A DNA stretch of 64,000 nucleotides from Flavobacterium sp. TAB 87 (GTDB lineage: Bacteria > Bacteroidota > Bacteroidia > Flavobacteriales > Flavobacteriaceae): NCBI RefSeq assembly GCF_001529295.1, contig NZ_LLWK01000038.1, positions 372,001 to 436,000 on the forward strand. Reading direction: 5' to 3'. The translations under genes and the position numbers were made by a program. Positions 1-9,034 of the stretch are shown here, in pieces (position 1 is the stretch's first letter; the number at the start of each line of letters is the position of its first letter). Below the pieces are notes generated by a model. That model was not told where the DNA came from, searched no databases, and worked only from the letters and a program-made list of their open reading frames with translations.

Positions 1-275
1 AATGCACCACACAAGCCTCTGTTTGAAGTAATGGCAACAACCAACACTTTTTTCACTTCGCGTTGCGTTGTAAAATCACCTCCCACTGCTCCTTCAAGAG
101 TAGCAGAAAGACTTTGCAATAATTCTGTTAATTTCTCGGCATAAGGGCGCATTGCAGTGATTGCATCTTGTGCTTTCTTTAGCTTTGCAGCAGAAACCAT
201 TTTCATTGCCGATGTAATTTGCATCGTAGATGAAACGGAAGTAATTCTATTACGGATTTCCTTTAAATTTGCCAT
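1..275 (-). CDS. atpG: F1Fo ATP synthase gamma subunit, N-terminal part (runs off left edge)
   Basis: Central rotor shaft of the F1 sector, which couples Fo rotation to catalysis in the alpha3beta3 head. The visible 91 codons start at the ATG complementary to 273-275 and read MANLKEIRNRITSV..., the standard gamma N-terminal helix, followed by the conserved MQITSAMKMVSAAKLKKA stretch. The 3' end lies outside the window. It is the last visible gene of the atp run, 86 nt downstream of atpA, and an inverted repeat lies in that gap. Seen: the conserved N-terminus. Known: the family role. The beta and epsilon genes are not in the window; in many Bacteroidota they lie elsewhere. Confidence 0.95.
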   Translation of the reverse strand, partial: MANLKEIRNRITSVSSTMQITSAMKMVSAAKLKKAQDAITAMRPYAEKLTELLQSLSATLEGAVGGDFTTQREVKKVLVVAITSNRGLCGA

Positions 276-302
276 TCTTTTTTTAAATATTAAGTTTAAA
301 GC

Positions 303-347
303 ATGAAGTAGTAAGTAGCGGTAAAACCTAAATACTCAGTACTTCAT
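303..347. repeat. Inverted repeat in the atpA-atpG spacer
   Basis: The arms at 303-317 and 333-347 are complementary at 13 of 15 positions (ATGAAGTA then AGTA) around a 15-nt loop. No T-tract follows it on the minus strand, so it looks like a dispersed hairpin or mRNA-stability element rather than a terminator. Function unknown. Confidence 0.5.
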
Positions 348-361
348 ACTCAATCCTTTTA

Positions 362-1939
362 TTAGTTATATTTCGCCGAAATTTCTTTTGCTGCTTTTTC
401 TAAAACATCAGTGATAGTATCATCTAATTTTCCAGCTTTTAAAGCGTTCAAAGTATCTTTATGTTTGTTGCTTAAGTACGAAATGAAATCAGCTTCAAAT
501 TCTTTTACTTTATTAACAGGAACATTTCTTAACAAGTTTTTAGAACCTGCATAGATAATCGCTACTTGATTTTCTACAGGATAAGGATCATTTAAACCTT
601 GTTTTAAGATCTCAACGTTTCTTTTCCCTTTTTCAATAACATTTAAAGTAACTGCATCCAAATCAGAACCAAACTTAGCAAATGCTTCCAATTCACGGAA
701 CTGTGCTTGGTCTAATTTTAACGTTCCAGATACTTTTTTCATTGATTTAATCTGAGCATTACCTCCAACACGTGATACAGAAATACCAACGTTAATTGCC
801 GGACGAACTCCTGAGTTAAACAAATCTCCATCTAAGAAAATCTGACCATCCGTAATCGAAATTACGTTTGTTGGGATATAGGCAGAAACGTCACCAGCTT
901 GAGTTTCAATAATTGGCAAAGCAGTTAATGAACCACCACCTTTTACAATTCCTTTTAATGAATCTGGTAAGTCGTTCATGCTTTTAGCAATTCCGTCATC
1001 AGCAATTACCTTACAAGCACGCTCTAATAAACGAGAGTGTAAGTAGAAAACGTCTCCAGGATATGCTTCACGTCCCGGTGGTCTTCTTAACAAAAGAGAA
1101 ACCTCACGGTAAGCAACAGCCTGTTTAGATAAATCATCATAAACAATTAAAGCTGGACGACCAGAATCTCTAAAATACTCCCCAATTGCAGCACCTGCCA
1201 TTGGAGCATATACTTGCATTGGAGCTGGATCAGATGCATTTGCTGCAACGATCACTGTATAAGCCATTGCACCTTTTTCTTCTAACATTTTTGCAATTCC
1301 TGCAACTGTAGAAGCTTTTTGTCCAATTGCTACATAGATACAAAATACAGGTTTCCCCGCATCGTAAAATTCTTTCTGATTTAAGATGGTATCGATACAA
1401 ACAGAAGACTTTCCTGTCTGACGGTCACCAATAACCAACTCACGTTGTCCACGACCAACTGGAATCATAGCATCAATAGCTTTTATTCCGGTTTGTAATG
1501 GTTCTGTAACTGGTTGACGGAAGATAACTCCAGGAGCTTTTCTTTCTAATGGCATTTCGTATAACGTTCCACCAATTGGCCCTTTTCCATCGATAGGAAA
1601 ACCAAGTGTGTTTACTACACGACCAACCATTTGTTCTCCTACTTTAAGAGAAGCGATACGTTGTGTTCTTTTTGCAATTGAACCTTCTTTGATCCCTGTT
1701 GAAGGTCCTAAAAGTACAACACCAACATTATCTTCTTCAAGGTTTAGTACAATTGCTTCAAGCCCGTTTTCAAATTCAACTAACTCTCCGTATTGTACAT
1801 TAGATAGCCCGTAAATACGAGCAATACCGTCTCCAACTTGAAGTACAGTTCCTACTTCCTCTAGCGTAGCACCAGATTCAAAACCTTCTACTTGCTTTCT
1901 TAATATTGCTGAAATTTCAGCAGGTTTGATTTCCGCCAT
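362..1939 (-). CDS. atpA: F1Fo ATP synthase alpha subunit
   Basis: Non-catalytic nucleotide-binding subunit of the F1 head at the cytoplasmic face of the inner membrane. At 525 aa it is the normal family length. The N-terminal beta-barrel covers residues 25-95. Walker A is GDRQTGKS at 171-178, the Walker B-like strand ALIVYDD is near 263-269, and the arginine finger is in SVSRVGG (Arg390), which reaches into the neighbouring beta active site. The start [10 protein letters not shown] is preceded by a 37-nt gap from atpH, consistent with one transcript. No anomalies. Confidence 0.99.
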   Translation of the reverse strand: MAEIKPAEISAILRKQVEGFESGATLEEVGTVLQVGDGIARIYGLSNVQYGELVEFENGLEAIVLNLEEDNVGVVLLGPSTGIKEGSIAKRTQRIASLKVGEQMVGRVVNTLGFPIDGKGPIGGTLYEMPLERKAPGVIFRQPVTEPLQTGIKAIDAMIPVGRGQRELVIGDRQTGKSSVCIDTILNQKEFYDAGKPVFCIYVAIGQKASTVAGIAKMLEEKGAMAYTVIVAANASDPAPMQVYAPMAGAAIGEYFRDSGRPALIVYDDLSKQAVAYREVSLLLRRPPGREAYPGDVFYLHSRLLERACKVIADDGIAKSMNDLPDSLKGIVKGGGSLTALPIIETQAGDVSAYIPTNVISITDGQIFLDGDLFNSGVRPAINVGISVSRVGGNAQIKSMKKVSGTLKLDQAQFRELEAFAKFGSDLDAVTLNVIEKGKRNVEILKQGLNDPYPVENQVAIIYAGSKNLLRNVPVNKVKEFEADFISYLSNKHKDTLNALKAGKLDDTITDVLEKAAKEISAKYN

Positions 1940-1976
1940 CTTAATATATTATTTAAACACTTAACGTGTGATAAAA

Positions 1977-2510
1977 CTAATTACTTAACTCTCTTTTTAA
2001 TACTTGTAATCTATTGCTAACAGATGCATTGTATTGCTTGTCACCAATTCTTAAAATAAAACCTCCAATAATTGCAGGATCTACTTTATTAATAATCGTT
2101 ACTTTTTTATCTGATAAAGTAGCCACTTTTGCTAAAACTTTTGCTTCTAAAGCAGCGTCCATTTCAATTGCTGTAGTAACAGTAGCTATTTCAACACCAT
2201 TACTTTCATCAAACAATGCAGTATATTCTTGTGCGATAGCTTCAAGAATTTCAAATCTTTTATTTTCAAACAATAAATGAAACAACCCTTTGGTTACGCC
2301 ATTAGTTTCAGCAAAAATTTCTGAAAGTGCACTTTCTTTAACATCAACTTTTAAGGTTGGGTTTAAAATAAATGTACTTAATTCTGCATTACCAGTAATT
2401 GTTGAAGCGATTAATTTCATATCATTATTCACAACTTCAGCAACTCCTTTTGAGTTGGCTAAGTCCAGAATTGCTTTCGCATAACGTATTGCTGCTCTTG
2501 TACCTGCCAT
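1977..2510 (-). CDS. atpH: F1Fo ATP synthase delta subunit
   Basis: Delta (OSCP-type) subunit that links the top of F1 to the peripheral stalk b dimer. At 177 aa it is the usual length. The N-terminus MAGTRAAIRYAKAILDLA is the typical first helix (R-YA-A-L pattern), and the C-terminal part ends with the conserved segment GGFILRIGDKQYNASV then SNRLQVLKREL. It begins 6 nt after the atpF stop, so it is probably translationally linked to atpF. Its role is known from the family. Confidence 0.97.
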   Translation of the reverse strand: MAGTRAAIRYAKAILDLANSKGVAEVVNNDMKLIASTITGNAELSTFILNPTLKVDVKESALSEIFAETNGVTKGLFHLLFENKRFEILEAIAQEYTALFDESNGVEIATVTTAIEMDAALEAKVLAKVATLSDKKVTIINKVDPAIIGGFILRIGDKQYNASVSNRLQVLKRELSN

Positions 2511-2516
2511 AATTGC

Positions 2517-3008
2517 TTAGTTTAACTTTACATCACCTAACATTTTCTCAACCAATTTGGTTTGAGCCTCTTTGTTAGATAGTTCTTCTTTCAATAATTT
2601 TTCTGCGATATCCAATGATAAAGTTGAAACGTGTGATTTCAATTCAGCCATAGCAGCATTTTTTTCTAATTGAATAGCATTTTTTGCTTGCTCAATCATT
2701 TTCAAACCTTGCTCTTGTGCTTCTTTCTTAGAATCAGCAATTATTTGGTCTTTCATTTCACGCGCTTCTTTTAACAAGGCATCACGTTCCATTCTTGCTT
2801 CTTGTAAAATACGTTCGTTATCTGCAGTTAAATTTTGCATTTCTAAACGAGCAGATTCTGCTGCGACTAATGCATTATTAATAGATTCTTCTCTATTCTT
2901 TACTGCCGTTAAAATAGGCTTCCAAGCAAATTTTGCCAAAAGAATGAAGAAAACGATAAAGATAATCGTTGTCCAAAAAATTAAACTCTCTGGTGAAGTT
3001 AATTGCAT
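2517..3008 (-). CDS. atpF: F1Fo ATP synthase b subunit
   Basis: Peripheral-stalk subunit holding F1 stationary against the rotor. It is 163 aa. One N-terminal membrane helix (residues about 8-28, LIFWTTIIFIVFFILLAKF) is followed by a long charged helix rich in E, K and A that extends to the C-terminus, as expected for the dimeric b stalk. The conserved W-KPI motif (AWKPILTAVKNREESI) follows the membrane helix. It lies between atpE and atpH; an apparent terminator hairpin sits just upstream, between it and atpE. Confidence 0.97.
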   Translation of the reverse strand: MQLTSPESLIFWTTIIFIVFFILLAKFAWKPILTAVKNREESINNALVAAESARLEMQNLTADNERILQEARMERDALLKEAREMKDQIIADSKKEAQEQGLKMIEQAKNAIQLEKNAAMAELKSHVSTLSLDIAEKLLKEELSNKEAQTKLVEKMLGDVKLN

Positions 3009-3045
3009 AACATTATATATTTAAAAAATTGTTTGTCTTGTTTAA

Positions 3046-3082
3046 AAAAACTTCCTGGAGCCAACCGCTACAGGAAGTTTTT
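3046..3082 (-). terminator. Intrinsic-terminator-like hairpin between atpE and atpF
   Basis: The perfect 12-bp arms AAAAACTTCCTG (3046-3057) and CAGGAAGTTTTT (3071-3082) flank a 13-nt loop. Read on the minus strand, the hairpin runs into U-residues complementary to A3044-3050. It sits directly after atpE and before atpF inside the operon, so partial termination here could raise the amount of subunit c over downstream subunits. That regulatory effect is inference. Confidence 0.75.
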
Positions 3083-3090
3083 GATTTTAA

Positions 3091-3309
<219 letters not shown>

Positions 3310-3331
3310 TTAATAATTAATAAAACTCAAA

Positions 3332-4507
3332 TTAATGATGATCGTGCTCTGCTACAGCCTGACCGATAAATAATGCTGAAAGCAAAGTAAATACATACGC
3401 TTGCAAAGCAGCAACCAACATTTCTAAAACACTCATAAATAAAACGAAAGCTCCAGCCACTGGCCCGATAAAAACGCTTTTAAAAATAAATATCAAAGAA
3501 ACTAAACTTAAAATAATAATGTGACCTGCAGTGATGTTTGCGAATAAACGAATCATCAGTGCGAAAGGTTTCGTTAACATTCCGATAATTTCTACAGGAA
3601 TCATAATTGGAGCCAACCACACCGGAACGCCTGGCGTGTTAAAAATATGTCCCCAGTATGATTTGTTTCCGCTTAATGTAGTAACGATAAACGTAATAAA
3701 TGCCATTACAAATGTAAAGTAAATATTTCCGGTCAAGTTAGAACTAAATGGAAAGAAAGGAATCAATCCGATAAGGTTGTTGATCCAGATAAAGAAAAAG
3801 ATCGTTAAAAGATACGGCATGAACTTCGCGTATTTTTTGTGACCAATATTTGGAATCGCAATTTCGTCTCTCACATAAGTAACTAGTGGCTCTAAGAAAC
3901 CTGCTAATCCTTTTGGTGCATTTGGGTTTTTCTTATATGATCTTGCTACTGCAAAAAACAAAAAGAATAGTACAACGGCAGACAAAAACATTGAGAATAC
4001 GTTTTTAGTAATCGAAAAGTCTAATGGTCTTGCGCTAAAAGCAAAAGCACCATTATCTCTTTGGTCTGCTGTCATTGTTTCAAATTGATCAGCATAAAAA
4101 ATAATTTCTTTATAACGAACTACTTTTTGACCGTTCACATCAACAACATGTTCACCTGAATTATCATGGTGAAATTTTTCTGATGAAAAAATTTCCAATC
4201 CGTTTGCTGTCCATAAAATAACCGGCAAGTTAAAAGAAATTGGATGACCGTTCCAGTCAGCAATGTGAAAATCATGAGCGTCGCCGATGTGCGAGTTAAT
4301 TAAATCACTAGGATTAAATTCTTTTTCCACCTCGTGACCAACAGTTTCGCCGTGACTGGTTGTTACTGCCTGATTGCTCTCTGTGAGTGAAACATTTTCG
4401 CTTTGAACAGAGACACTATCAACTGTTGTTGAAGCGAAATTAATCGACGAAGTAAATGCTAATAAAGCAACTAGTAAGTAATGAACTGGTTTATTTGAAA
4501 TTATCAT
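3332..4507 (-). CDS. atpB: F1Fo ATP synthase a subunit with long N-terminal extension
   Basis: Stator channel subunit that carries protons to and from the c ring. From the chosen ATG (minus strand 4507-4505) it is 391 aa, against about 270 in E. coli. The extra N-terminus is a signal-peptide-like segment (MIISNKPVHYLLVALLAF, then ...INFAS) and about 120 mostly hydrophilic, His-rich residues. The membrane domain follows, with the essential Arg in MIRLFANITAGH and the conserved C-terminal helices. An upstream in-frame ATG at 4558 would put a charged stretch before the signal sequence, so I prefer 4507. Long N-terminal regions are known in Bacteroidota a subunits; their function is unclear. Confidence 0.95.
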   Translation of the reverse strand: MIISNKPVHYLLVALLAFTSSINFASTTVDSVSVQSENVSLTESNQAVTTSHGETVGHEVEKEFNPSDLINSHIGDAHDFHIADWNGHPISFNLPVILWTANGLEIFSSEKFHHDNSGEHVVDVNGQKVVRYKEIIFYADQFETMTADQRDNGAFAFSARPLDFSITKNVFSMFLSAVVLFFLFFAVARSYKKNPNAPKGLAGFLEPLVTYVRDEIAIPNIGHKKYAKFMPYLLTIFFFIWINNLIGLIPFFPFSSNLTGNIYFTFVMAFITFIVTTLSGNKSYWGHIFNTPGVPVWLAPIMIPVEIIGMLTKPFALMIRLFANITAGHIIILSLVSLIFIFKSVFIGPVAGAFVLFMSVLEMLVAALQAYVFTLLSALFIGQAVAEHDHH

Positions 4508-4638
4508 TATTAAATCTGTATCTAATTTAGGTTTCAAAAATTTTTTGCAAAGGTACATATTAAATTCAAAATCGAAAACATATCTATGTAATTTTTACGA
4601 TTTAAATTAAAAGTACAACTCAAGTAATACTGAGCTCT

Positions 4639-5022
4639 TTATCTCTTATTTAGTAATAGAATTGTAAAATACACTTCAAAGAATAAAAATAAAAAATACG
4701 GTATAAAAAATGCTCCAAGATCAATAATTGGAGCCTCAACATCGGACTGTATAAACGGAATTAAAAAAACTACTGCAGCCATCATTCTAAACAAACTTGT
4801 TCCTAGAAAAGCGAATCCTGTAAAATCTTTAAATTCCTTATTTACAAAAATCAACAATAAATAAACTAAAAAAGTAGCAATGATGTTAAAGGCATAGATA
4901 CTCCATACCGAATGAAAAAAAACATGTTCTGTGGCTAGGGATTGTGTGATAAAGTATTGAGAAACAAACAATACAACTGAAAAAGGAACAAAATACTTTA
5001 GAAAATTTAAAACTCTAATCAT
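4639..5022 (-). CDS. Small four-helix membrane protein of the atp operon (DUF6168-like)
   Basis: This 127-aa protein has four predicted membrane helices (about 10-28, 42-60, 70-92 and 100-122) and ends LLLNKR. It overlaps the atpZ-like stop by one base (TAATG arrangement), so the two are probably translationally coupled, and it is followed by atpB. I recognise it as resembling DUF6168 proteins of Flavobacteriia, from memory. Position and topology recall AtpI, the assembly factor for the c ring in other bacteria, but no AtpI motif is visible, so that role is inference. Confidence 0.75.
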   Translation of the reverse strand: MIRVLNFLKYFVPFSVVLFVSQYFITQSLATEHVFFHSVWSIYAFNIIATFLVYLLLIFVNKEFKDFTGFAFLGTSLFRMMAAVVFLIPFIQSDVEAPIIDLGAFFIPYFLFLFFEVYFTILLLNKR

Positions 5023-5246
5023 TATTTATTTAAATTTTTAACTTGTCGAATGACATTATAAAGCGCAAGAAAAACAGAAAGCAAAGATAGAATTATTGTC
5101 CAGATAGACGACCCATTCGAATACTTTTCATCTAGCCACATTCCCAAATACGTAAAGGCCAAGATAATAATTCCCATTTGAAATGGAATATTAATAAGCG
5201 CAATCCATTTGTTATTCGACGACTTTTCTTTCGGTTGCTTTTCCAT
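5022..5246 (-). CDS. atpZ: AtpZ/AtpI-family membrane protein
   Basis: This is a 74-aa protein from the chosen start MEKQPKEKSS. It has a Lys-rich N-terminus and two membrane helices with a short polar turn GMWLDEKYSNGSS. The G-x-x-LD pattern between two helices is typical of AtpZ/AtpI proteins encoded ahead of atpB, which are thought to help ATP synthase assembly or Mg2+/Ca2+ handling. An upstream ATG at 5273 would add nine Lys-rich residues. The 5' end overlaps the bactofilin gene by 35 nt (more with the longer start), and the 3' end overlaps the next gene by 1 nt. Confidence 0.8.
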   Translation of the reverse strand: MEKQPKEKSSNNKWIALINIPFQMGIIILAFTYLGMWLDEKYSNGSSIWTIILSLLSVFLALYNVIRQVKNLNK

Positions 5247-5622
5247 CTGTTTTAGCTTGATTTTTTGCTTCATTTAGCATTGCGCAAGTGGCGGTAAAGC
5301 CAGCCCCTGGTTCGACCGAAAGTTTGCCAACAGTAACTTCGCCTTGTATGCTTGCTTTTTCTTTTACATTTAAAATATCGTGCACTTTTATACTGCCGCT
5401 AAAAAAACCTTCGATATCGGCATTTTGGCACACTACATCTCCAGTTACTCTTCCTTTTTGTCCAATTACTATTTTCCCTTTAGACGTAAAATTTCCAATT
5501 AATTCGCCGTCTAACCTAAAATCAGCTTCGGAGATAATGTCTCCTTTTATAATAGTTCCTTCTACTATTCGATTCGTTTTTCCTAGAACATCATTAGTAG
5601 GTTTCTTGGTTTTTTCAAACAT
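5212..5622 (-). CDS. Bactofilin (polymer-forming cytoskeletal protein)
   Basis: This 136-aa protein has the bactofilin core between about residues 15 and 110. It is a right-handed beta-helix seen as repeated short strands with Gly turns (GTIIKGDI, GELIGNFTSKGKIVIG, GRVTGDVVCQNADIEG, SGSIKVHDILNV, ASIQGEVTVG). Such proteins assemble into nucleotide-independent filaments, often at the membrane and linked to cell-wall shaping. It starts 2 nt after the upstream sprE-like gene and its tail overlaps atpZ, so it is embedded in one transcription unit with both. Confidence 0.92.
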   Translation of the reverse strand: MFEKTKKPTNDVLGKTNRIVEGTIIKGDIISEADFRLDGELIGNFTSKGKIVIGQKGRVTGDVVCQNADIEGFFSGSIKVHDILNVKEKASIQGEVTVGKLSVEPGAGFTATCAMLNEAKNQAKTDGKATERKVVE

Positions 5623-5624
5623 AA

Positions 5625-8210
5625 TTATGGGGTTTTTAATGCTTTGTATGCGTCAATATTTTTCTTAATTTGAACAAGACTGTAATTACTACTCGAAATT
5701 ACAGTTGGTTCTTGTTGTATCTTATACTTATTTTCCCTTAGTAATGTAGCCAAATCGTACGCGTAGGTCTGCGATTTAATGGCATGAATAACTACAAAAG
5801 AATCTTTGTCATCGTATTTATCGACTGACAACGTTAATTTCATATAATTTTCTTCATTCAGGAATTTATTAAATTTTGCTTTAATGTCTTCAACTGCTTT
5901 TTCATCAGTAGTCGCAATTTTGTAGATAATTTTCCAGTTTTGCCCTTCGGTTGTGGTGAATGCCATTTTCTCTAAAGTCGGAATTTGATTGTTCAAAATG
6001 TCTTTCGCCTTTTTTCCTTCTTCACTATTAGGATAATTAGTAACCACTTGTTCCATCGCTGTTTTATAAGCTTCTAAACCCTTTGTTTTTCCTAACGCAT
6101 TGGCCTTTAGCAATTCAAATTTAGAGACAATTTCCTCTCCCGCATACTCTCTAATCAAAACGTCAACAGTGTCTAAAATAACGGTAAATTGTTCGGCTTC
6201 GTATAAAGCGTATTGCTTTTTGTAGACCGCGTCTGGAGAATTTAATCCAGCAGCTGCCGTTGTTGCATTGGTAATAATTTGCGCATAACGCGAAGTAGGA
6301 TACTGCGTTACAATTTCGTTTTTAATGATTTCAGCTCGATTCGGATTCGTAATCTGATATATTTTATACAAATTATATTCTGCTGGTAATACCAATTTTT
6401 CATCTGGTTTAAAAGCAAGTAATTGTTCTAACTTAACACTTGCGAGCTCGTATTCTTTTAAATTTTCTTTGTAAATTAGACCCAATTGATAGTAAGCAAA
6501 ATCACGATCTTTTTTTATAGTTTGAATTGCCTTTAACTCTGTAGGTAGTTTTTCAGTATAAAAAGCAACCGAGTATCTTGGATCCAGTGGTACAATCGAG
6601 TCAGAAACAACTTCTGCTGAACTATTAGTTTCTTGATCGGCCAAAGCTTGGTTAATGTTGGCCAAAGACGAACGCCAATTGCCGTCTAAAGTTCGATTCC
6701 CAAATTGTTTCTTAAATTGTAACTTACCATAAGCAACCGTTGTTGGGTTGTAAAAATAGAAGTTACTCTTCACGTCGGTCGCAGATGGCGGACCGTAATT
6801 ATTCATTACTTTTGCCGCAGGTACATCTGTAGCTCCCGATTGATTGTTGCGTTCTATATTGGCTAACTTTTCTTTTTCTTTATCGGCCGCTACTTGTTTT
6901 GCTTTGTCTTGAACTTTTAACGTATCAATATAATTCTGGTAGAAGATAGTTCGTTCTTCTGGCGTGTAGGCAATTACCTTTAAAATACTGTCATTTACCT
7001 TAGCAATCGCTTCGTATTTGATTACGTCGTCTAGATTGGTTCGCTTTTTTTTCAGATACACATATTCCCGCGTTTTTTGATTCAGATTGACTAAGGTGCT
7101 GTCGTAGTATTTGGCAGCAAGTGTATAATTGGTTTTTTTAAAATACATATTTCCTATATTTCTATAGGTAGAAGCAACCAAATACGAATCTTTAGATTCG
7201 GTGTCTAAGGACGCATTGTAAAAATGAAGTGCTGCTTTTTGATCTTGTGTTTGATCATAAAAAACACCCATTTGATAATTTAAAACATCTAAAAATGGAC
7301 GATTTTCTCGATCTTCTAGTAATTTAGTGTAGCGCTTTACAAAAATTTCTTTATCGCCATTTTCATAATCAAACAGTTGTGCTTTTTTTGCATATGCCTG
7401 AATCATGTATTTGCGATCTCCTTTTCTATTCATAGCAATTACCGACTGATAGTATTGTAAAGCACTATCTCGCTCTTGCTTGGCCTCAAATAATTGTGCT
7501 AAAATAAATCGGTAACGCGATTTTTCGGTGTTTTTTTTAGAAAACTGAATGGCAATTTTTAATTTACTTATAGTACTGTCGTTTTTTTGTAAATTAAAAA
7601 AAGCTTCAGCCAATAAAGCATTCGCATCTGAATAGACTTGTTTGTCTACTTTTACATCTTTTAAAATCTGATTGATGTTTTTGATGACAACGGCATCGTT
7701 ACCCAAACGCATATTGGTTTTTTCGCGCCAGATTCGGGCGGTATTAATGTTGCTGCTTGTAGGGTATTTGTATAGAATATAATTGAAGGCATCCAAAGCG
7801 GGAATGAAGCGCTCGTCATAATAACGTGCTTTCCCTAACAATAAATAGGCTTCGTCCATCTGAAAGTTTTTCTCTCGTCCACCTATATTCATGGAGTGCT
7901 TTTGGATGGCTTTGGTGGCTTTAGCTTCTGCTATTTCAAAGTCGGGATTCTTGATTTTTGCTTCTTCCGAAAAATTATCTTCGACTTGCATTCTTTCAAT
8001 GGGCAAAATTTCCCAAAAATTATCAGCTTCAGCAGTATTAACAGATTGAATTCCTTTATCCAAACCAATTTGACCATTATACAAAATGTTGTATTTAGTA
8101 CTTAAGGCATGCGAATTTCTAGCCAAAAAAGTGTCCTTTTTGGTAGAACAAGCCACCAAAACAAACACTACGAAAAGCGTGAGAATATATTTAAAATTAG
8201 TGTATTTCAA
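5625..8210 (-). CDS. sprE: TPR lipoprotein, SprE/PorW-type type IX secretion and gliding component
   Basis: This 861-aa protein has a lipoprotein signal peptide (hydrophobic helix, then VLVAC with Cys21 as the lipidated residue). Multiple tetratricopeptide-like repeats follow (clear pairs near residues 110-240 and 300-370, for example YRNIGNMYFKKTNYTLAAKY, and again near 555-720). A C-terminal non-TPR domain sits near 770-855. Length, lipobox and TPR layout match SprE of F. johnsoniae and PorW of Porphyromonas, periplasmic lipoproteins needed for type IX secretion and gliding. It is the first gene of the run leading through bactofilin to the ATP synthase genes. The name rests on recognition, not a search. 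Confidence 0.75.
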   Translation of the reverse strand: MKYTNFKYILTLFVVFVLVACSTKKDTFLARNSHALSTKYNILYNGQIGLDKGIQSVNTAEADNFWEILPIERMQVEDNFSEEAKIKNPDFEIAEAKATKAIQKHSMNIGGREKNFQMDEAYLLLGKARYYDERFIPALDAFNYILYKYPTSSNINTARIWREKTNMRLGNDAVVIKNINQILKDVKVDKQVYSDANALLAEAFFNLQKNDSTISKLKIAIQFSKKNTEKSRYRFILAQLFEAKQERDSALQYYQSVIAMNRKGDRKYMIQAYAKKAQLFDYENGDKEIFVKRYTKLLEDRENRPFLDVLNYQMGVFYDQTQDQKAALHFYNASLDTESKDSYLVASTYRNIGNMYFKKTNYTLAAKYYDSTLVNLNQKTREYVYLKKKRTNLDDVIKYEAIAKVNDSILKVIAYTPEERTIFYQNYIDTLKVQDKAKQVAADKEKEKLANIERNNQSGATDVPAAKVMNNYGPPSATDVKSNFYFYNPTTVAYGKLQFKKQFGNRTLDGNWRSSLANINQALADQETNSSAEVVSDSIVPLDPRYSVAFYTEKLPTELKAIQTIKKDRDFAYYQLGLIYKENLKEYELASVKLEQLLAFKPDEKLVLPAEYNLYKIYQITNPNRAEIIKNEIVTQYPTSRYAQIITNATTAAAGLNSPDAVYKKQYALYEAEQFTVILDTVDVLIREYAGEEIVSKFELLKANALGKTKGLEAYKTAMEQVVTNYPNSEEGKKAKDILNNQIPTLEKMAFTTTEGQNWKIIYKIATTDEKAVEDIKAKFNKFLNEENYMKLTLSVDKYDDKDSFVVIHAIKSQTYAYDLATLLRENKYKIQQEPTVISSSNYSLVQIKKNIDAYKALKTP

Positions 8211-8297
8211 ACGGAAAATGTTTAATCATTAAACTTACAAATAGAGCTTTTAGTATAATGATTTGTAAAAATACATTTCTTTTCGAGATAAGTGTCT

Positions 8298-8993
8298 TTA
8301 CACGGCAAAAAACAGTTCTAACTCTTGCAACGTCTCGGGTGAAGTTTGAATGTCTTTGACAACTTCTCCTTTACTTAAAGCCACAATTCTATCGCAAACT
8401 TCGACCGTATGCTGCAAATCATGGCTGGAAACTAAAACGGTAACATTTGGATCCTCAGCCAAGGTTTTAATGATTTTTTTTAATCGGCTAACTGTGGTTG
8501 GATCTAGATTAGCAAAAGGCTCATCTAAAATAACGACTTCGGGACTGCCTATTAATGTGGCAATAATACCCACTTTCTTTTGATTTCCTTTCGATAAATC
8601 GCGTAAATATTTTTTGTTATTTAAAATTTCATTATTAAAAAATTCATCATATTTTAATAATAATGCATCAACGTCTGCCTTGTTCTGTCCTCTTAAATCT
8701 CCAATAAAATAAAAATATTCTTCGGGAGTTAGGTAACCTATCAAGAAATTTTCATCTAAAAATGAACCAGTAAAAGATTTCCAACTTTCATCTGTATCTA
8801 CTTGTATAAAATTATTAGTTATATGGCCTGTTGTAGGCTGAATTAAGTCGAGTAATAAACTAAAAAAAGTTGTTTTTCCGGCGCCGTTATTACCTACTAA
8901 ACCAAAACTTTGTCCTTTTGGAATGACCAAATTTTCTATTTTTAAAACTGTTGTTTCGTTGTATTTTTTTGAAAGATTTGTTACTTGTATCAT
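8298..8993 (-). CDS. ABC transporter ATP-binding protein
   Basis: This 231-aa ATPase has Walker A GNNGAGKTT (residues about 34-42), a Q-loop region near 90, the variant signature LSKGNQKKVG instead of LSGGQ, Walker B VVILDEPFANLD and the switch histidine in SSHDLQH. Single-domain size and sequence fit the ABC-2/CcmA-like subfamily that works with an integral-membrane partner. Here that is the DUF5687 protein, which lies 41 nt upstream on the same strand. The substrate cannot be told. Confidence 0.92.
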   Translation of the reverse strand: MIQVTNLSKKYNETTVLKIENLVIPKGQSFGLVGNNGAGKTTFFSLLLDLIQPTTGHITNNFIQVDTDESWKSFTGSFLDENFLIGYLTPEEYFYFIGDLRGQNKADVDALLLKYDEFFNNEILNNKKYLRDLSKGNQKKVGIIATLIGSPEVVILDEPFANLDPTTVSRLKKIIKTLAEDPNVTVLVSSHDLQHTVEVCDRIVALSKGEVVKDIQTSPETLQELELFFAV

Positions 8994-9034
8994 CTTTATA
9001 TGTTTAACTGTTACTTATTTACTTTACTTCTCAA

